From positions 1-36,797 of the forward strand of contig JAJTCO010000042.1 in NCBI GenBank assembly GCA_021323265.1: a stretch of 36,797 bases of DNA. The letters run 5' to 3'. A program made the position numbers and the translations under genes. Shown piece after piece: positions 27,629-36,184 of the stretch (within the stretch, counting starts at the first letter, position 1; the number at the start of each line of letters is the position of its first letter). The stretch comes from Pseudoduganella sp. (GTDB lineage: Bacteria; Pseudomonadota; Gammaproteobacteria; Burkholderiales; Burkholderiaceae_D). The notes below the pieces were generated by a model. It worked only from the letters and a program-made list of their open reading frames with translations, was not told the origin of the DNA and made no database searches.

Positions 27629-28423
27629 TCAGCCGCGCGTGCTGAAGAACGCCGTGGGCGGGCAGCCGAAGGTCTTGCGGAACATGGCCGTGAAAGCCGA
27701 CTGGCTCGCATAGCCCAGCGCGTCGGCCACTTGCGCCAGGGGCATGCCGCTGGCGATCATGGGCGCCGCATGGGCCAGGCGCACTTGCTGGCGCCACTGG
27801 CCGAACGTCATGCCCAGTTCCTTCTCGAACAGGCGCGCCAGCGTGCGCTCCGACGCGCCGGCGCGCTGCGCCCATTCATCGAGCGTGTAGCAGGCGCCCG
27901 GGTCGGCCAGCAGGCTGTCGCACAAGCCCTTCAAGCGTTTATCGCGCGGCAAGGGCACGCGGATCGGGCGCGTGGCCAGGTGCGGCAGTTCATCGAGGAT
28001 CAGGTTGCAGATCAACTGCGAGCGGTGGCTGGGCGCTTCCGGGTCCTCCTGCTCCAGCGCCATCACCAGTTCGCGCAGCAGCGGCGACACCTCCAGCACC
28101 TTGCACGGCTCGCCAGGAAAGGGGTCGTGCGAGGGCGCCACATAGACCGGCCGCAGGCGCGCCGTTTCCAGCACGGTCAGCGAATGTTCGACATGGGGCG
28201 CCGTCCAGATCGCCCGTTGCGGCGGCACGATCCAGCTGCTGCCCATGGCCGTGACCCGGATCACCCCCTCCAGCGCCAGGGTCAGCTGGGCGCACTCGTG
28301 GCTATGCGGCAGCAAGGAACGCGCGCTGCCCAGGTCGCGCGCAATCATGGTGACCGGCTGCACGCCGGTGGGCTCGCGACGGCTTTCGTGCGGACCGGTA
28401 TGGGTGACGATGGCGACGGGCAT
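27629..28423 (-). CDS. AraC-family transcriptional regulator
   Basis: 264 residues: an N-terminal cupin-like ligand domain ('HSHECAQLTLALEGVIRVT', 'VPPQRAIWTAPHVEHSL') and a C-terminal double HTH ('YTLDEWAQRAGASERTLARLFEKELG' and 'LAQVADALGYASQSAFTAMFRKTFG', the last being the AraC signature). It lies divergent to the exporter gene with 99 bases between, and probably controls that gene and itself. The inducer is unknown. The ATG at 28423 has no strong ribosome binding site. A 13-bp dyad in the shared region (28445-28457) is a possible operator. Confidence 0.93.
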   Translation of the reverse strand: MPVAIVTHTGPHESRREPTGVQPVTMIARDLGSARSLLPHSHECAQLTLALEGVIRVTAMGSSWIVPPQRAIWTAPHVEHSLTVLETARLRPVYVAPSHDPFPGEPCKVLEVSPLLRELVMALEQEDPEAPSHRSQLICNLILDELPHLATRPIRVPLPRDKRLKGLCDSLLADPGACYTLDEWAQRAGASERTLARLFEKELGMTFGQWRQQVRLAHAAPMIASGMPLAQVADALGYASQSAFTAMFRKTFGCPPTAFFSTRG

Positions 28424-28444
28424 GGTATGGCAGTTTTGCGATAA

Positions 28445-28457
28445 AGGATGTCATCCT
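28445..28457. promoter_or_regulatory. Dyad AGGATG-T-CATCCT in the AraC/exporter gap
   Basis: A perfect 6-bp inverted repeat with a one-base centre, 65 bases before the exporter start and 22 bases before the AraC start. A perfect palindrome ATGGCGCCAT (28490-28499) and a TACAAT -10 (28486-28491) lie nearer the exporter. No clear -35 was seen. Confidence 0.35.
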
Positions 28458-28522
28458 AGCTCAAAACTGTCGCGACTGCTTTTTCTACAATGGCGCCATC
28501 CTTCATACGAACGAGGCAAGGG

Positions 28523-29731
28523 ATGGACAAGCACACACTTCGCAACGACGCGCGCGTGATCGGCCTGATCGGGCTCGCGCATGGCGTCTCGCACTTCTAC
28601 CACCTGATCCTGGCCGCGCTGTTCCCCTGGCTGAAGAGCGCATTTGACCTGAGCTATTCCCAGCTCGCCCTGTTGATGACGGCATTCTTCGTGGTCTCCG
28701 GCATCGGCCAAGCCCTGGCCGGCTTCGTGGTCGACCGGGTTGGCGCGCGCCGCGTCCTGTTTTCCGGCATGGCGATGCTGGCCGTCTCCGCCCTGGTGCT
28801 GGCGAACGCGCAGAGCTACGGTGGCCTGGTGGCCGGCGCCATCCTGGCCGGTCTGGGCAACAGCATTTTCCACCCCGCCGACTACACCATCCTCAACCAG
28901 CGCGTATCGCGCGAACGGGTAGCGCACGGCTTCTCCGTGCACGGCATCAGCGGCAGCCTCGGCTGGGCCGCCGCGCCCATCTTCATGACTGGCATCGCCA
29001 CCGCGACGGACTGGCGCAGCGCCTTGCTGTGCGCAGCCGCGTTGCCGGCGATCGTGTTGGGCATCCTGTGGTGGCACCGCGCAGCGCTGCGCCCGGACCC
29101 GATCGCCCCGCACGTTGCGGGCCAGCAGCGCGAAGGATCGTTCGGCTTCCTGCGCCTGCCCTCGGTGTGGATGTGTTTTGGCTTCTTCTTCCTGACCGCG
29201 CTGGCGCTGGGCGGGATCCAGAGCTTCGCATCGACCGGCCTGGTCAAGCTGTATGGCATGTCGCTGGCGCTGGCCACCAGCGCCTTCACCGGCTACATGC
29301 TGGCATCGGCGACCGGCATGCTGCTGGGCGGCTTTCTCGGCGCCGGGCGCAAGAACCACGACCGCACGATCGCCGCAGCGTTCGCCATTGCCGCCGTGCT
29401 GGCGCTGGTGTTGGGTCTGGTGATCGTTCCCGCCTGGGGCGCCGTCGTGCTGATGGCGCTGGTCGGCTTCTTTTCCGGCATTGCCGGCCCATCGCGCGAC
29501 CTGATGATACGGGCCGCCGCACCGAAGAACGCGACAGGCCGCGTGTACGGCGTCGTCTATTCCGGGCTGGACAGCGGCCTCTCCGTCGGCCCGCTCCTGT
29601 TCGGCCTGCTGATGGACGCCGGCAAGCCCGCGATGGTATTCACCGCCATAGCCTTCTTCCTCCTGTTAGCCATCGCCACCGCCACCGGCGTCGGCAGCCG
29701 CACCCGCGCCACCGCCACCCAGGCCGCCTGA
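28523..29731 (+). CDS. MFS exporter of the FSR (fosmidomycin-resistance) type
   Basis: A 402-residue major facilitator with about twelve TM segments. 'LIGLAHGVSHFYHLILAALFPWLKSAFDLSYSQLALLMTAFF' at the N-terminus (split in the text only) and the following 'FVVDRVGARRVLFSG' loop (MFS motif A-like) match the fosmidomycin-resistance (Fsr) family, which contains drug and small-molecule exporters. The substrate is unknown. The ATG at 28523 ('MDKHTLRND') has GAGG six bases upstream; an ATG at 28490 would add eleven residues but is less supported. It is divergent from an AraC regulator, a common arrangement for a regulated exporter. Confidence 0.88.
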   Translation: MDKHTLRNDARVIGLIGLAHGVSHFYHLILAALFPWLKSAFDLSYSQLALLMTAFFVVSGIGQALAGFVVDRVGARRVLFSGMAMLAVSALVLANAQSYGGLVAGAILAGLGNSIFHPADYTILNQRVSRERVAHGFSVHGISGSLGWAAAPIFMTGIATATDWRSALLCAAALPAIVLGILWWHRAALRPDPIAPHVAGQQREGSFGFLRLPSVWMCFGFFFLTALALGGIQSFASTGLVKLYGMSLALATSAFTGYMLASATGMLLGGFLGAGRKNHDRTIAAAFAIAAVLALVLGLVIVPAWGAVVLMALVGFFSGIAGPSRDLMIRAAAPKNATGRVYGVVYSGLDSGLSVGPLLFGLLMDAGKPAMVFTAIAFFLLLAIATATGVGSRTRATATQAA

Positions 29732-29736
29732 CCAGC

Positions 29737-29874
29737 ATTCGGGGTCAGCTCTGTCATTCGGACACAAACAACCATTGTTTGATCTAGCTCAATACGCGAA
29801 TTTGGCCACTTTCGCGTATTGAGATGGATCAAATTGTGTGCGTCGGTGTCCGAATGACAGAGCTGACCCCGAAT
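29737..29874. repeat. 138-bp inverted-repeat element with two FNR-like half dyads
   Basis: Two 64-base arms face each other across a 10-base centre (29801-29810). The outer 29 bases are identical between the arms (start ATTCGGGGTCAGCTCTG). Next comes 12 bases that differ. The inner 23 bases are identical except for two positions (TTTGATC...TCAATACGCGAA). Each inner arm holds a TTGATC-N3/4-TCAA dyad resembling an FNR box (TTGAT-N4-ATCAA). It contains no reading frame and fills the 189-base gap between the exporter and the RraA-like gene. It resembles MITEs or large REP-type elements; origin and copy number are unknown. Confidence 0.7.
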
Positions 29875-29920
29875 TTTTGCTTAGAATCCACGGGATACTG
29901 TTCATTTAATGGGAGCTGCC

Positions 29921-30415
29921 ATGAGTTTTGCCACGACCGATCTATGTGATGCCCATCCGGATTTGCTGGAGGATGGCCGCTTGCAGGTCTTGCCGCCGCT
30001 GTTTCATCACTTCGGCATGCGTGCGAAGTTTGCCGGGCCTGCGGTGACTCTGAAAGTGCATGAGGATAACGCGCTGGTGCGGGCGACCCTCGAAACGCCA
30101 GGGGAGGGGCGGGTGCTGGTGGTCGATGGCGGCGGTAGCTTGCGCCGCGCTTTGGTCGGTGGGCAATTGGGCTTGCTGGCCCAGCATAATGGCTGGGCGG
30201 GTGTGCTGGTCGATGGCTGCGTGCGCGATCGCGCTGAACTGGCGCTGTGCGATGTCGGCGTCATGGCCCTGGCCACCCACCCTCAGCGCAGCGCGCGCGA
30301 GGGCGTCGGCAAGCGCGATGTCCCGGTGCAGATCGCGGGCGTGGCGGTTCGCCCGGGGTTTTGGATTTATGCCGATGCCGACGGCGTGCTGGTGGCCTCG
30401 CAGCAAGTGGCTTGA
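29921..30415 (+). CDS. RraA-family protein
   Basis: 164 residues matching the RraA/HMG-aldolase-like fold. The family contains the RNase E inhibitor RraA and metal-dependent aldolases (4-hydroxy-4-methyl-2-oxoglutarate). Visible marks are '[12 protein letters not shown]', the '[15 protein letters not shown]' loop (71-85) and '[13 protein letters not shown]' with Arg102-Asp103 corresponding to the aldolase pair. Both activities have been described in the family and sequence alone does not settle which applies. ATG 29921 is chosen because GGGAG lies five bases upstream; ATG 29909 would add four residues. It follows the inverted-repeat element, which may affect its promoter. Confidence 0.88.
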   Translation: MSFATTDLCDAHPDLLEDGRLQVLPPLFHHFGMRAKFAGPAVTLKVHEDNALVRATLETPGEGRVLVVDGGGSLRRALVGGQLGLLAQHNGWAGVLVDGCVRDRAELALCDVGVMALATHPQRSAREGVGKRDVPVQIAGVAVRPGFWIYADADGVLVASQQVA

Positions 30416-30440
30416 TCGGGGGGGGCAGCTTTCCACGATA

Positions 30441-30480
30441 TGAAACCCTCGTTTCATGCAGTGAAAAGTGCATTATTTCA
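30441..30480. promoter_or_regulatory. Two TGAAA..TTTCA dyads upstream of aceA
   Basis: TGAAAC-CCTC-GTTTCA (30441-30456) is a perfect 6-bp dyad. TGAAA-N9-TTTCA (30462-30480) repeats the half site six bases later. They lie in the AT-rich 252-bp gap before aceA, which otherwise holds only weak promoter-like sequence (TATATAA near 30584). They could be operators for the glyoxylate-shunt regulator; the regulator is not identified. Confidence 0.4.
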
Positions 30481-30667
30481 AGTCCGGCCGGTGTTCTCGA
30501 AGGGAGAAATATCGTTCCGTATCATGGAATTTTGAATCTAAGTATTTGTTTTTGCGTAAATTAAAAGTGCTCATATGTCTTATATAAGAGCATTGTTGCA
30601 CTGAACAATTCATCCTAAGATATCTCTAACGGTTTTCGTTTTCATCCGCATTCTTAGGAGAATAATC

Positions 30668-31969
30668 ATGGCAACTCGCGCAGAACAAATCGCGGCCCTT
30701 CAGCATGACTGGGATACCAATCCGCGCTGGAGGGGCGTCACCCGCACTTATACCGCTGAGGACGTGGTGCGCCTGCGCGGTTCCTTGCAGATCGAGCACA
30801 CCATCGCCAAGCGCGGTGCCGAGAAACTGTGGAACCTGGTGAACAACGAGCCTTTCGTGAATGCCCTGGGCGCGCTGACCGGCAACCAGGCCATGCAGCA
30901 GGTGAAGGCTGGCCTGAAGGCGATCTATCTGTCCGGCTGGCAGGTGGCGGGCGATGCGAACTTGGCGGGGGAGATGTATCCGGACCAGTCGCTGTATCCG
31001 GCAAATTCGGTGCCGATGGTGGTGCGCCGCATTAACAATACCTTCCAGCGCGCCGACCAGATCCAGTGGTCGGAGGGGAAGGATGATATCGACTATTTCG
31101 CGCCGATCGTGGCCGATGCGGAGGCCGGCTTTGGCGGGGTGCTGAACGCTTTCGAGTTGATGAAGTCGATGATCGAGGCGGGTGCGGCGGGCGTGCACTT
31201 CGAGGACCAGCTGGCGTCGGTGAAGAAGTGCGGTCACATGGGCGGCAAGGTCCTGGTGCCGACCCGCGAGGCGGTGGAAAAGCTGACCGCGGCGCGCCTG
31301 GCGGCTGACGTGATGGGCACTTCGACGCTGGTGATCGCGCGCACCGATGCGGAGGCTGCGGACCTGCTCACTTCCGATATCGATGACAACGATAAGCAAT
31401 TCTGCACCGGCGAGCGTACCGTGGAGGGCTTCTACAAGGTCCGCAATGGCCTGGAACAGTCGATTTCGCGTGCCCTGGCCTATGCGCCGTATGCGGATCT
31501 GGTGTGGTGCGAAACGGGCAAGCCGGACCTGGAGTTCGCGAAGAAGTTCGCGCAGGCGGTGCATGCGCGGTTCCCGGGCAAGATGCTGGCCTATAACTGT
31601 TCGCCGTCCTTCAACTGGAAGAAGAACCTGGATGATGGCACCATCGCGCGCTTCCAGAAGGAGTTGGGTGCGATGGGTTACAAGTTCCAGTTCATTACCC
31701 TGGCGGGTTTCCATTCGCTGAACTACGGCATGTTCAACCTGGCGCATGGCTATGCGCGCCGCCAGATGTCGGCTTTCGTGGAGCTGCAGGAAGCGGAATT
31801 CGCGGCGGCGGAGCGGGGCTTTACCGCCGTGAAGCACCAGCGCGAAGTCGGTACCGGCTACTTCGATGCCGTGACCCAGGCGATCCAGCAGGGACAGTCG
31901 TCCACGACTGCGCTGCACGGTTCGACCGAAGACGCGCAGTTCTTCGATGAGGCGAAGAAGGTCGCTTAA
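30668..31969 (+). CDS. aceA: Isocitrate lyase
   Basis: Splits isocitrate into glyoxylate and succinate, the first step of the glyoxylate shunt needed for growth on acetate and fatty acids. The 433 residues carry the active-site KKCGH motif with the catalytic Cys188, the substrate region '[20 protein letters not shown]' (split by a few residues), '[11 protein letters not shown]' and 'TLAGFHSLN'. Length and motifs match the E. coli enzyme (434 residues). The ATG at 30668 has AGGAG seven bases away. Malate synthase is not in the window. The end overlaps the GNAT gene convergently by four bases. Confidence 0.97.
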   Translation: MATRAEQIAALQHDWDTNPRWRGVTRTYTAEDVVRLRGSLQIEHTIAKRGAEKLWNLVNNEPFVNALGALTGNQAMQQVKAGLKAIYLSGWQVAGDANLAGEMYPDQSLYPANSVPMVVRRINNTFQRADQIQWSEGKDDIDYFAPIVADAEAGFGGVLNAFELMKSMIEAGAAGVHFEDQLASVKKCGHMGGKVLVPTREAVEKLTAARLAADVMGTSTLVIARTDAEAADLLTSDIDDNDKQFCTGERTVEGFYKVRNGLEQSISRALAYAPYADLVWCETGKPDLEFAKKFAQAVHARFPGKMLAYNCSPSFNWKKNLDDGTIARFQKELGAMGYKFQFITLAGFHSLNYGMFNLAHGYARRQMSAFVELQEAEFAAAERGFTAVKHQREVGTGYFDAVTQAIQQGQSSTTALHGSTEDAQFFDEAKKVA

Positions 31970-32433
31970 GCGCGATCGGCCCGGGTCATGAACACGCAGT
32001 CCAGCAAGACCCCCGCGGGGTGCCGGTACTGCGTTTGTTCCCGGGCGCGGAAGCCGGCCGCTTCGTAGAACGGCACGGCGTTCAGCGAGGCATACAGGTG
32101 CATGGCGGCCGGCTCGGTGGCAAGTTGCTCCAGCGCGCGTAGCAGCGCCTTGCCGACGCCCTTGCCGCCGTGCTGCGGGTCGACGAAGACGGCGTCCACT
32201 TCACCGCTGGCGCGGTCGAGGATGGCATAGCCGGCCAGTTCGGCGCCGCGGTGGGCTTGCACGCCGCCACCCTGGGCCAGCAATGCTGGGTAGCTTGCCG
32301 GCGCGGGGGCGGCGGCCCATGTATCCAGGATCTCGGGGCCATAGTGCCCGGCGCACTGGCTGCGCAGGGCGCGCGTGCGCAGGGCCCACAGGGCGGGAAT
32401 GTCGGCGGCATTGGCGGGCGTCAGGGTGATCAT
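31966..32433 (-). CDS. GNAT-family N-acetyltransferase
   Basis: 155 residues with the GNAT fold. Motif A is '[20 protein letters not shown]' (Gln87-x-x-Gly-x-Gly acetyl-CoA loop), and a C-terminal '[18 protein letters not shown]' is seen as usual. The acceptor is unknown. ATG 32433 ('[13 protein letters not shown]') is chosen over an upstream codon at 32487, since the extra residues do not look like family sequence. It ends convergently with aceA with overlapping stop codons and starts 67 bases from rlmJ, reading away from it. Confidence 0.85.
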   Translation of the reverse strand: MITLTPANAADIPALWALRTRALRSQCAGHYGPEILDTWAAAPAPASYPALLAQGGGVQAHRGAELAGYAILDRASGEVDAVFVDPQHGGKGVGKALLRALEQLATEPAAMHLYASLNAVPFYEAAGFRAREQTQYRHPAGVLLDCVFMTRADRA

Positions 32434-32464
32434 GGGGCCAGTGTAACGCAGGGCACGTGGCGCA

Positions 32465-32486
32465 TGAGATAATGCGGGATATCTCA
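32465..32486. promoter_or_regulatory. Perfect 7-bp dyad in the rlmJ leader, with GATAAT box
   Basis: TGAGATA-N8-TATCTCA lies 15 bases before the rlmJ ATG and includes a -10-like GATAAT (32468-32473). It could be an operator overlapping the rlmJ promoter or a hairpin in its mRNA leader. Confidence 0.35.
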
Positions 32487-32500
32487 TTTTCAGCCTATCT

Positions 32501-33421
32501 ATGTTCAGTTACCGCCACGCGTTCCATGCCGGCAATCATGCCGACGTTCTCAAGCACTTTGTTCTGGTCCAGGTACTCGAGTACATGAACCAGAAGGACG
32601 TCGCCTACACCTATATCGACACCCACGCCGGTGCGGGCGTGTACACGCTGGACAGCGCGCAAGCGACCAAGACCGGCGAGTTCGAAACCGGCATCGGCCC
32701 GCTGTGGGATCGCGACGACTTGCCGGCGCCCCTGGGCGAGTACGTGAAGCTGGTGAAGGACATGAACCCGAGCGGCAAGCTGCGCTTCTATCCGGGTTCG
32801 CCGTATTGCGCGGAAATCGTGGCGCGCGAGGAAGACCGTATCCGCCTGTTCGAGCTCCATCCTTCCGACGTCAAGATCCTGGACGAGAATTTCCGCAAGC
32901 TGGAGCAGCACCAGGCGGCCAACGGCCGTCGCCCTGCGGCGCGCGGCAAGCGCGTCATCGTCAACAAGGCCGATGGCTTCTTCGGCGTCAAGACGCTGCT
33001 GCCGCCGCCGTCGCGCCGTGGCGTGGTGCTGTGCGATCCGCCTTACGAGGACAAGCAGGACTACAAGAAGGTGACGGACATGCTGAACGATGCGCTGAAG
33101 CGCTTCCCGACCGGCACGTACGCGGTCTGGTATCCGGTCCTGCAGCGCATCGAGGCACGCAATTTTGCTGAGCGCATGAAGCATTTGCCGGCGAAAAGCT
33201 GGCTCAACGTCACCTTGTGCATCAGCACGCCGACGCCGGATGGCATCGCGCTGCACACGAGCGGCATGTTCCTGCTCAATCCGCCGTACACGCTGGAGCC
33301 GATCCTGCGTCAGGTGATGCCGTATCTGGTGCAGGTGCTGGGGCGCGATGCGGGTGCCCAGTTCACGCTGGAGAGTGGCGAAGCGACCACAGCGAAGAAG
33401 GGTTCGTCGCGCAGCGCATAA
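32501..33421 (+). CDS. rlmJ: 23S rRNA (adenine(2030)-N6)-methyltransferase
   Basis: Methylates A2030 of 23S rRNA during ribosome assembly. In 306 residues the N-terminal 'MFSYRHAFHAGNHADVLKH' is diagnostic for RlmJ, and 'YIDTHAGAGVY' forms motif I. The catalytic 'CDPPYEDKQDY' has DPPY at Asp179. The C-terminus adds about 20 charged residues compared with the E. coli protein (280 residues). The ATG at 32501 is fixed by homology to the E. coli start. It is divergent from the GNAT gene, with a palindromic leader between them. Confidence 0.96.
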   Translation: MFSYRHAFHAGNHADVLKHFVLVQVLEYMNQKDVAYTYIDTHAGAGVYTLDSAQATKTGEFETGIGPLWDRDDLPAPLGEYVKLVKDMNPSGKLRFYPGSPYCAEIVAREEDRIRLFELHPSDVKILDENFRKLEQHQAANGRRPAARGKRVIVNKADGFFGVKTLLPPPSRRGVVLCDPPYEDKQDYKKVTDMLNDALKRFPTGTYAVWYPVLQRIEARNFAERMKHLPAKSWLNVTLCISTPTPDGIALHTSGMFLLNPPYTLEPILRQVMPYLVQVLGRDAGAQFTLESGEATTAKKGSSRSA

Positions 33422-33426
33422 AAATG

Positions 33427-33454
33427 TTGTCAGGACTGCACAAATAGGTATAGT
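33427..33454 (+). promoter_or_regulatory. Sigma-70 promoter of the EAL-HDOD gene
   Basis: TTGTCA and TATAGT are separated by 16 bases. Transcription would start near 33461, which makes ATG 33464 almost leaderless and favours the start at 33488. Confidence 0.6.
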
Positions 33455-33487
33455 CTTGTAACCATGAGTTTAGCGATGGGGAAACCC

Positions 33488-34756
33488 ATGACAGCCGTGG
33501 TTGAAAGCGAAGTGCCGCCTCCAATGCCGTTTGCCAACCAGTTCTTCTTGGCGCGGCAACCTATCCTCAATCGCAGCCAACGCCTGGTCGCCTACGAACT
33601 GCTCTACCGCAACGCCGAAGTCCACGAGGCGGTCGTGACGGATGGCGCCCATGCCACCGCGTCCGTGATTGCCCATGCTTCCGAGCTGGGCATGACGCAG
33701 GTGGTGGGTGACCAGCTGGCCTTCGTCAATGTCGACACGACGGGGCTGATGAGCGATTTCATTCATTTCCTGCCGAACGATAAAGTCATCCTGGAGGTCC
33801 TGGAGTCGGTCCAGCCGACGCCGGAGGTGTTGCGCCGCCTGCAGGAATTGAAGCAGGCCGGCTACAAGTTCGCGCTGGACGACGTGGCGGGGGCGAGCGA
33901 CGCGGTGGAGGCGTTGCGGCCGTTGATGGACGTGATCAAGGTCGATCTCAAGCAGATCGAGCGCGGCAGCCTGCCGGCGCTGGCGCGCAGCCTGCGCAAC
34001 CCCAACCAGAAGCTGCTGGCGGAAAAGGTCGAGACGGTCGAGGAATTCCGCGAGTGCATGGAGCTGGGCTTCGAATACTTCCAGGGCTATTACTTCGCGC
34101 GGCCGGTGATCTTGAGCGGCAAGAAGATTGCGCCGTCGCAGCTGTCCATCATGCGGCTGCTGGACTTGCTGAACCAGGATGCGGACCAGCGCGAGGTCGA
34201 GCGCAGCGTCAAGCACGATCCCTTGATTTCGCTGAACCTGCTGCGGCTGGTGAATACGCCGGCGGTGGGGGCGCGTTTCCGCATCAACTCGGTCGGCCAT
34301 GCCTTGATCGTGCTGGGGCGGCGGCAGTTGCAGCGCTGGCTGCAGATCCTGCTGTACGTGAAGGGGGCGGAGTTCGATTCGCCGCTGCTGCAGATGGCGA
34401 CCACGCGCGGCAAGACCATGGAGCTGGTGATGGGCCAGGTGCGGCCTGCGGAGCGGGTGGCGGCCGATATCGGTTTCACGGTCGGCATCATGTCGCTCAT
34501 GGATGCGCTGTTCTCGGTGCGCATGGGAGAGATTCTCGACTGCGTCAACGTGCTGGACGAGGTGCGCGATGCCCTCTTGCACCGCGAGGGCGATTATGGC
34601 GATGCCTTGCGCCTGATCGAGCTGATCGAGCGGGCGCAGGAGGGGCCGGAGCTGACGGGCATCCTGCACAAGCTGGAGCTGGCGCCCTCGGCGCTGTATG
34701 CCTTACAGCGCGAGGCGTTCGAGTGGGTGAATGAGTACGCCCACGCGGTTCAGTGA
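33488..34756 (+). CDS. EAL-HDOD signalling protein (YuxH type)
   Basis: A 422-residue protein joining an EAL-like domain (about 20-215) to an HDOD domain (about 225-400, 'LLDLLNQDADQREVERSVKHDPLISLNLLRLVN', split by no more than one residue). Many phosphodiesterase residues are visible: Glu37 (in 'YELLYR' instead of EAL), Asn in 'FVNVDTTGLM', Glu in 'ILEVLE', Asp-Asp in 'LDDVAG', Lys in 'IKVDL', Glu in 'AEKVET', Gln in 'FQGYYFARP'. Loop 6 has lost the GTG of the canonical DDFGTG, so activity against c-di-GMP is uncertain and a c-di-GMP effector role is possible. The ATG at 33488 has GGGGA five bases upstream; ATG 33464 would be nearly leaderless. It pairs in theme with the cyclase at 13137. 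Confidence 0.85.
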   Translation: MTAVVESEVPPPMPFANQFFLARQPILNRSQRLVAYELLYRNAEVHEAVVTDGAHATASVIAHASELGMTQVVGDQLAFVNVDTTGLMSDFIHFLPNDKVILEVLESVQPTPEVLRRLQELKQAGYKFALDDVAGASDAVEALRPLMDVIKVDLKQIERGSLPALARSLRNPNQKLLAEKVETVEEFRECMELGFEYFQGYYFARPVILSGKKIAPSQLSIMRLLDLLNQDADQREVERSVKHDPLISLNLLRLVNTPAVGARFRINSVGHALIVLGRRQLQRWLQILLYVKGAEFDSPLLQMATTRGKTMELVMGQVRPAERVAADIGFTVGIMSLMDALFSVRMGEILDCVNVLDEVRDALLHREGDYGDALRLIELIERAQEGPELTGILHKLELAPSALYALQREAFEWVNEYAHAVQ

Positions 34757-35475
34757 GCCAGTAGCAGGAAAACCGTGGGTTTCTTGTGGAAGTCCGGCGC
34801 CTTGCCGGCGGCCAGCAGGCCCTTCCACTGCGCACTGGTCCGGGTGTGGATCGTTTCCGTCGGCAGGCTGATGTCGGTGGCAACGCAGATCAGCGTGTTG
34901 CCCTGGCAGGCGCCGAGCAGCGCTTCCAGCATGGCGGCGTTGCGGTAGGGCGTTTCAATGAACAGCTGCGTTTGCTTCTCCTGGCGCGAGCGCGTTTCCA
35001 GTTCCTTCAGGCGCTTGGCGCGCTGCGCGGCGTCCGTCGGCAGGTAGCCGTTGAAGGCGAAGCTTTGGCCGTTCAGGCCGCTGGCCATGACCGACAGCAG
35101 GATCGAGGAGGGGCCGACCAGCGGGCGCACCGGGATGTCGTGGGCATGCGCCAGGCGCACCAGGTCGGCGCCGGGATCGGCAACTGCCGGGACGCCGGCT
35201 TCGGACAACAGGCCGACGTCGTGGCCCGCTTGCAGCGGGGCGAGCAGGGCGGCAAGGGCGGCTGGCGGGGTGTTGACGTTGAGCTCGCTGATCGCGATCT
35301 CCTGGATCGGCTGGGCGGTGCCGACCTGTTTCAGGAAGGCGCGCGCCGTCTTGGCGTTTTCGGCAACAAAGTGGGTGAGCCGGGAGGTCAACTGCTGGAC
35401 ATGGCTGGGGATGACCTGGTCCAGGGAGTCGGTGGGGCCGAGGGTGTTGGGGATGAGGTAGAGGGTGCCGTTCAT
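34750..35475 (-). CDS. SAM methyltransferase of the tetrapyrrole-methylase/RsmI-like family
   Basis: A 241-residue short member of the tetrapyrrole-methylase family, related to RsmI (16S rRNA C1402 2'-O methylase) but with a shorter N-terminus. 'GLLSEAGVPAVADPG' (88-102) is the diagnostic SAM-binding loop, and 'RPLVGPSSILLSVMASGLNG' and 'FAFNGYLP' follow the family pattern. Its substrate is not known and it may not be the true RsmI. The ATG at 35475 overlaps the upstream maf stop by four bases (ATGA), so the two are coupled. The stop overlaps the EAL-HDOD stop convergently by seven bases. Confidence 0.88.
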   Translation of the reverse strand: MNGTLYLIPNTLGPTDSLDQVIPSHVQQLTSRLTHFVAENAKTARAFLKQVGTAQPIQEIAISELNVNTPPAALAALLAPLQAGHDVGLLSEAGVPAVADPGADLVRLAHAHDIPVRPLVGPSSILLSVMASGLNGQSFAFNGYLPTDAAQRAKRLKELETRSRQEKQTQLFIETPYRNAAMLEALLGACQGNTLICVATDISLPTETIHTRTSAQWKGLLAAGKAPDFHKKPTVFLLLAH

Positions 35476-36068
35476 TTTTGGGTTGCGAAGAAGGGGACGC
35501 CGGCGGCGCGCAGCATGCCCGTCAGGGCGATCAGCGGCAAGCCGGTCAAGGCGGTCGGGTCGCTGGAGTCGATGCGTTCGAGGAGGGCGATGCCTAGCGC
35601 CTCGTTCTTTGCGCTTCCGGCACAATCATAGGGCTGCTCGATGTGCAAATACGCGTCCAGCTCGGCATCGGGCAGGTCGCGGAACTTGACCACGGTCTTT
35701 ACATCCTGCAGCTGGTGCGAGCTGTTGCGCCCGTCCCACAGGCACAGCGCCGTGTGGAAGACGACTTCGCGGCCGCGCATTTTCTGCAATTGGGCGAGGG
35801 CGTTGGCGTGATTGCCGGGCTTGCCGATCTGTTCGTCGTCCAGGGTGGCGACCTGGTCGGAGCCGATCACCAGCGCGCCCGGGTGGCGGGCCGCCACGGC
35901 GGCCGCCTTTTCCCGGGCCAGGCGCAGGGCGGTGGCGGCGGGCGTTTCGCCGCTCCGCGGGCTTTCGTCGATGTCCGGCACGTCCACGCTGAACGGGAGT
36001 TGCAGCCGCGACAACAGCTCGCGGCGATAGACCGAGCTGGAGGCCAGTATGATGTCGGTTGTTTTCAT
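35472..36068 (-). CDS. Maf-family nucleotide pyrophosphatase, YceF type
   Basis: Hydrolyses the alpha-beta phosphate of non-canonical nucleotides; YceF-type proteins act on 7-methyl-GTP. The 198 residues carry the Maf marks: 'ASSSVYRRELLSRL' (9-22), 'DIDESPR', 'IGSDQVATLDD', the QK/GSAKNEALG region in 'CAGSAKNEALGIAL' and 'TALTGLPLIALTGML'. It sits next to yceD (and probably rpmF), which is the usual YceF neighbourhood. The ATG at 36068 ('MKTTDIILA') is chosen; the longer frame to 36122 lacks family sequence. It is translationally coupled to the downstream methyltransferase. Confidence 0.94.
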   Translation of the reverse strand: MKTTDIILASSSVYRRELLSRLQLPFSVDVPDIDESPRSGETPAATALRLAREKAAAVAARHPGALVIGSDQVATLDDEQIGKPGNHANALAQLQKMRGREVVFHTALCLWDGRNSSHQLQDVKTVVKFRDLPDAELDAYLHIEQPYDCAGSAKNEALGIALLERIDSSDPTALTGLPLIALTGMLRAAGVPFFATQK

Positions 36069-36126
36069 CAGGGAAATGTTATATGCTCTCTGCGCCTGCA
36101 AAAAAGCGCGGAAATCGCGCAAGTCT

Positions 36127-36156
36127 TTGACGTGGCGCGGAAAATCCTGTTATTAT
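36127..36156 (+). promoter_or_regulatory. Sigma-70 promoter of yceD
   Basis: TTGACG is followed after 18 bases by TATTAT (or after 17 by TTATTA). It lies about 30 bases before the yceD ATG and within the divergent gap with the Maf gene. Confidence 0.65.
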
Positions 36157-36184
36157 CGCAGGTTTTCGAGGGAAATTTTAGCCA

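Noticed and set aside
29737..29874. Insertion sequence or transposase remnant
   Set aside because: The element has no reading frame and no visible target-site duplication, so only a MITE-like label is supported.
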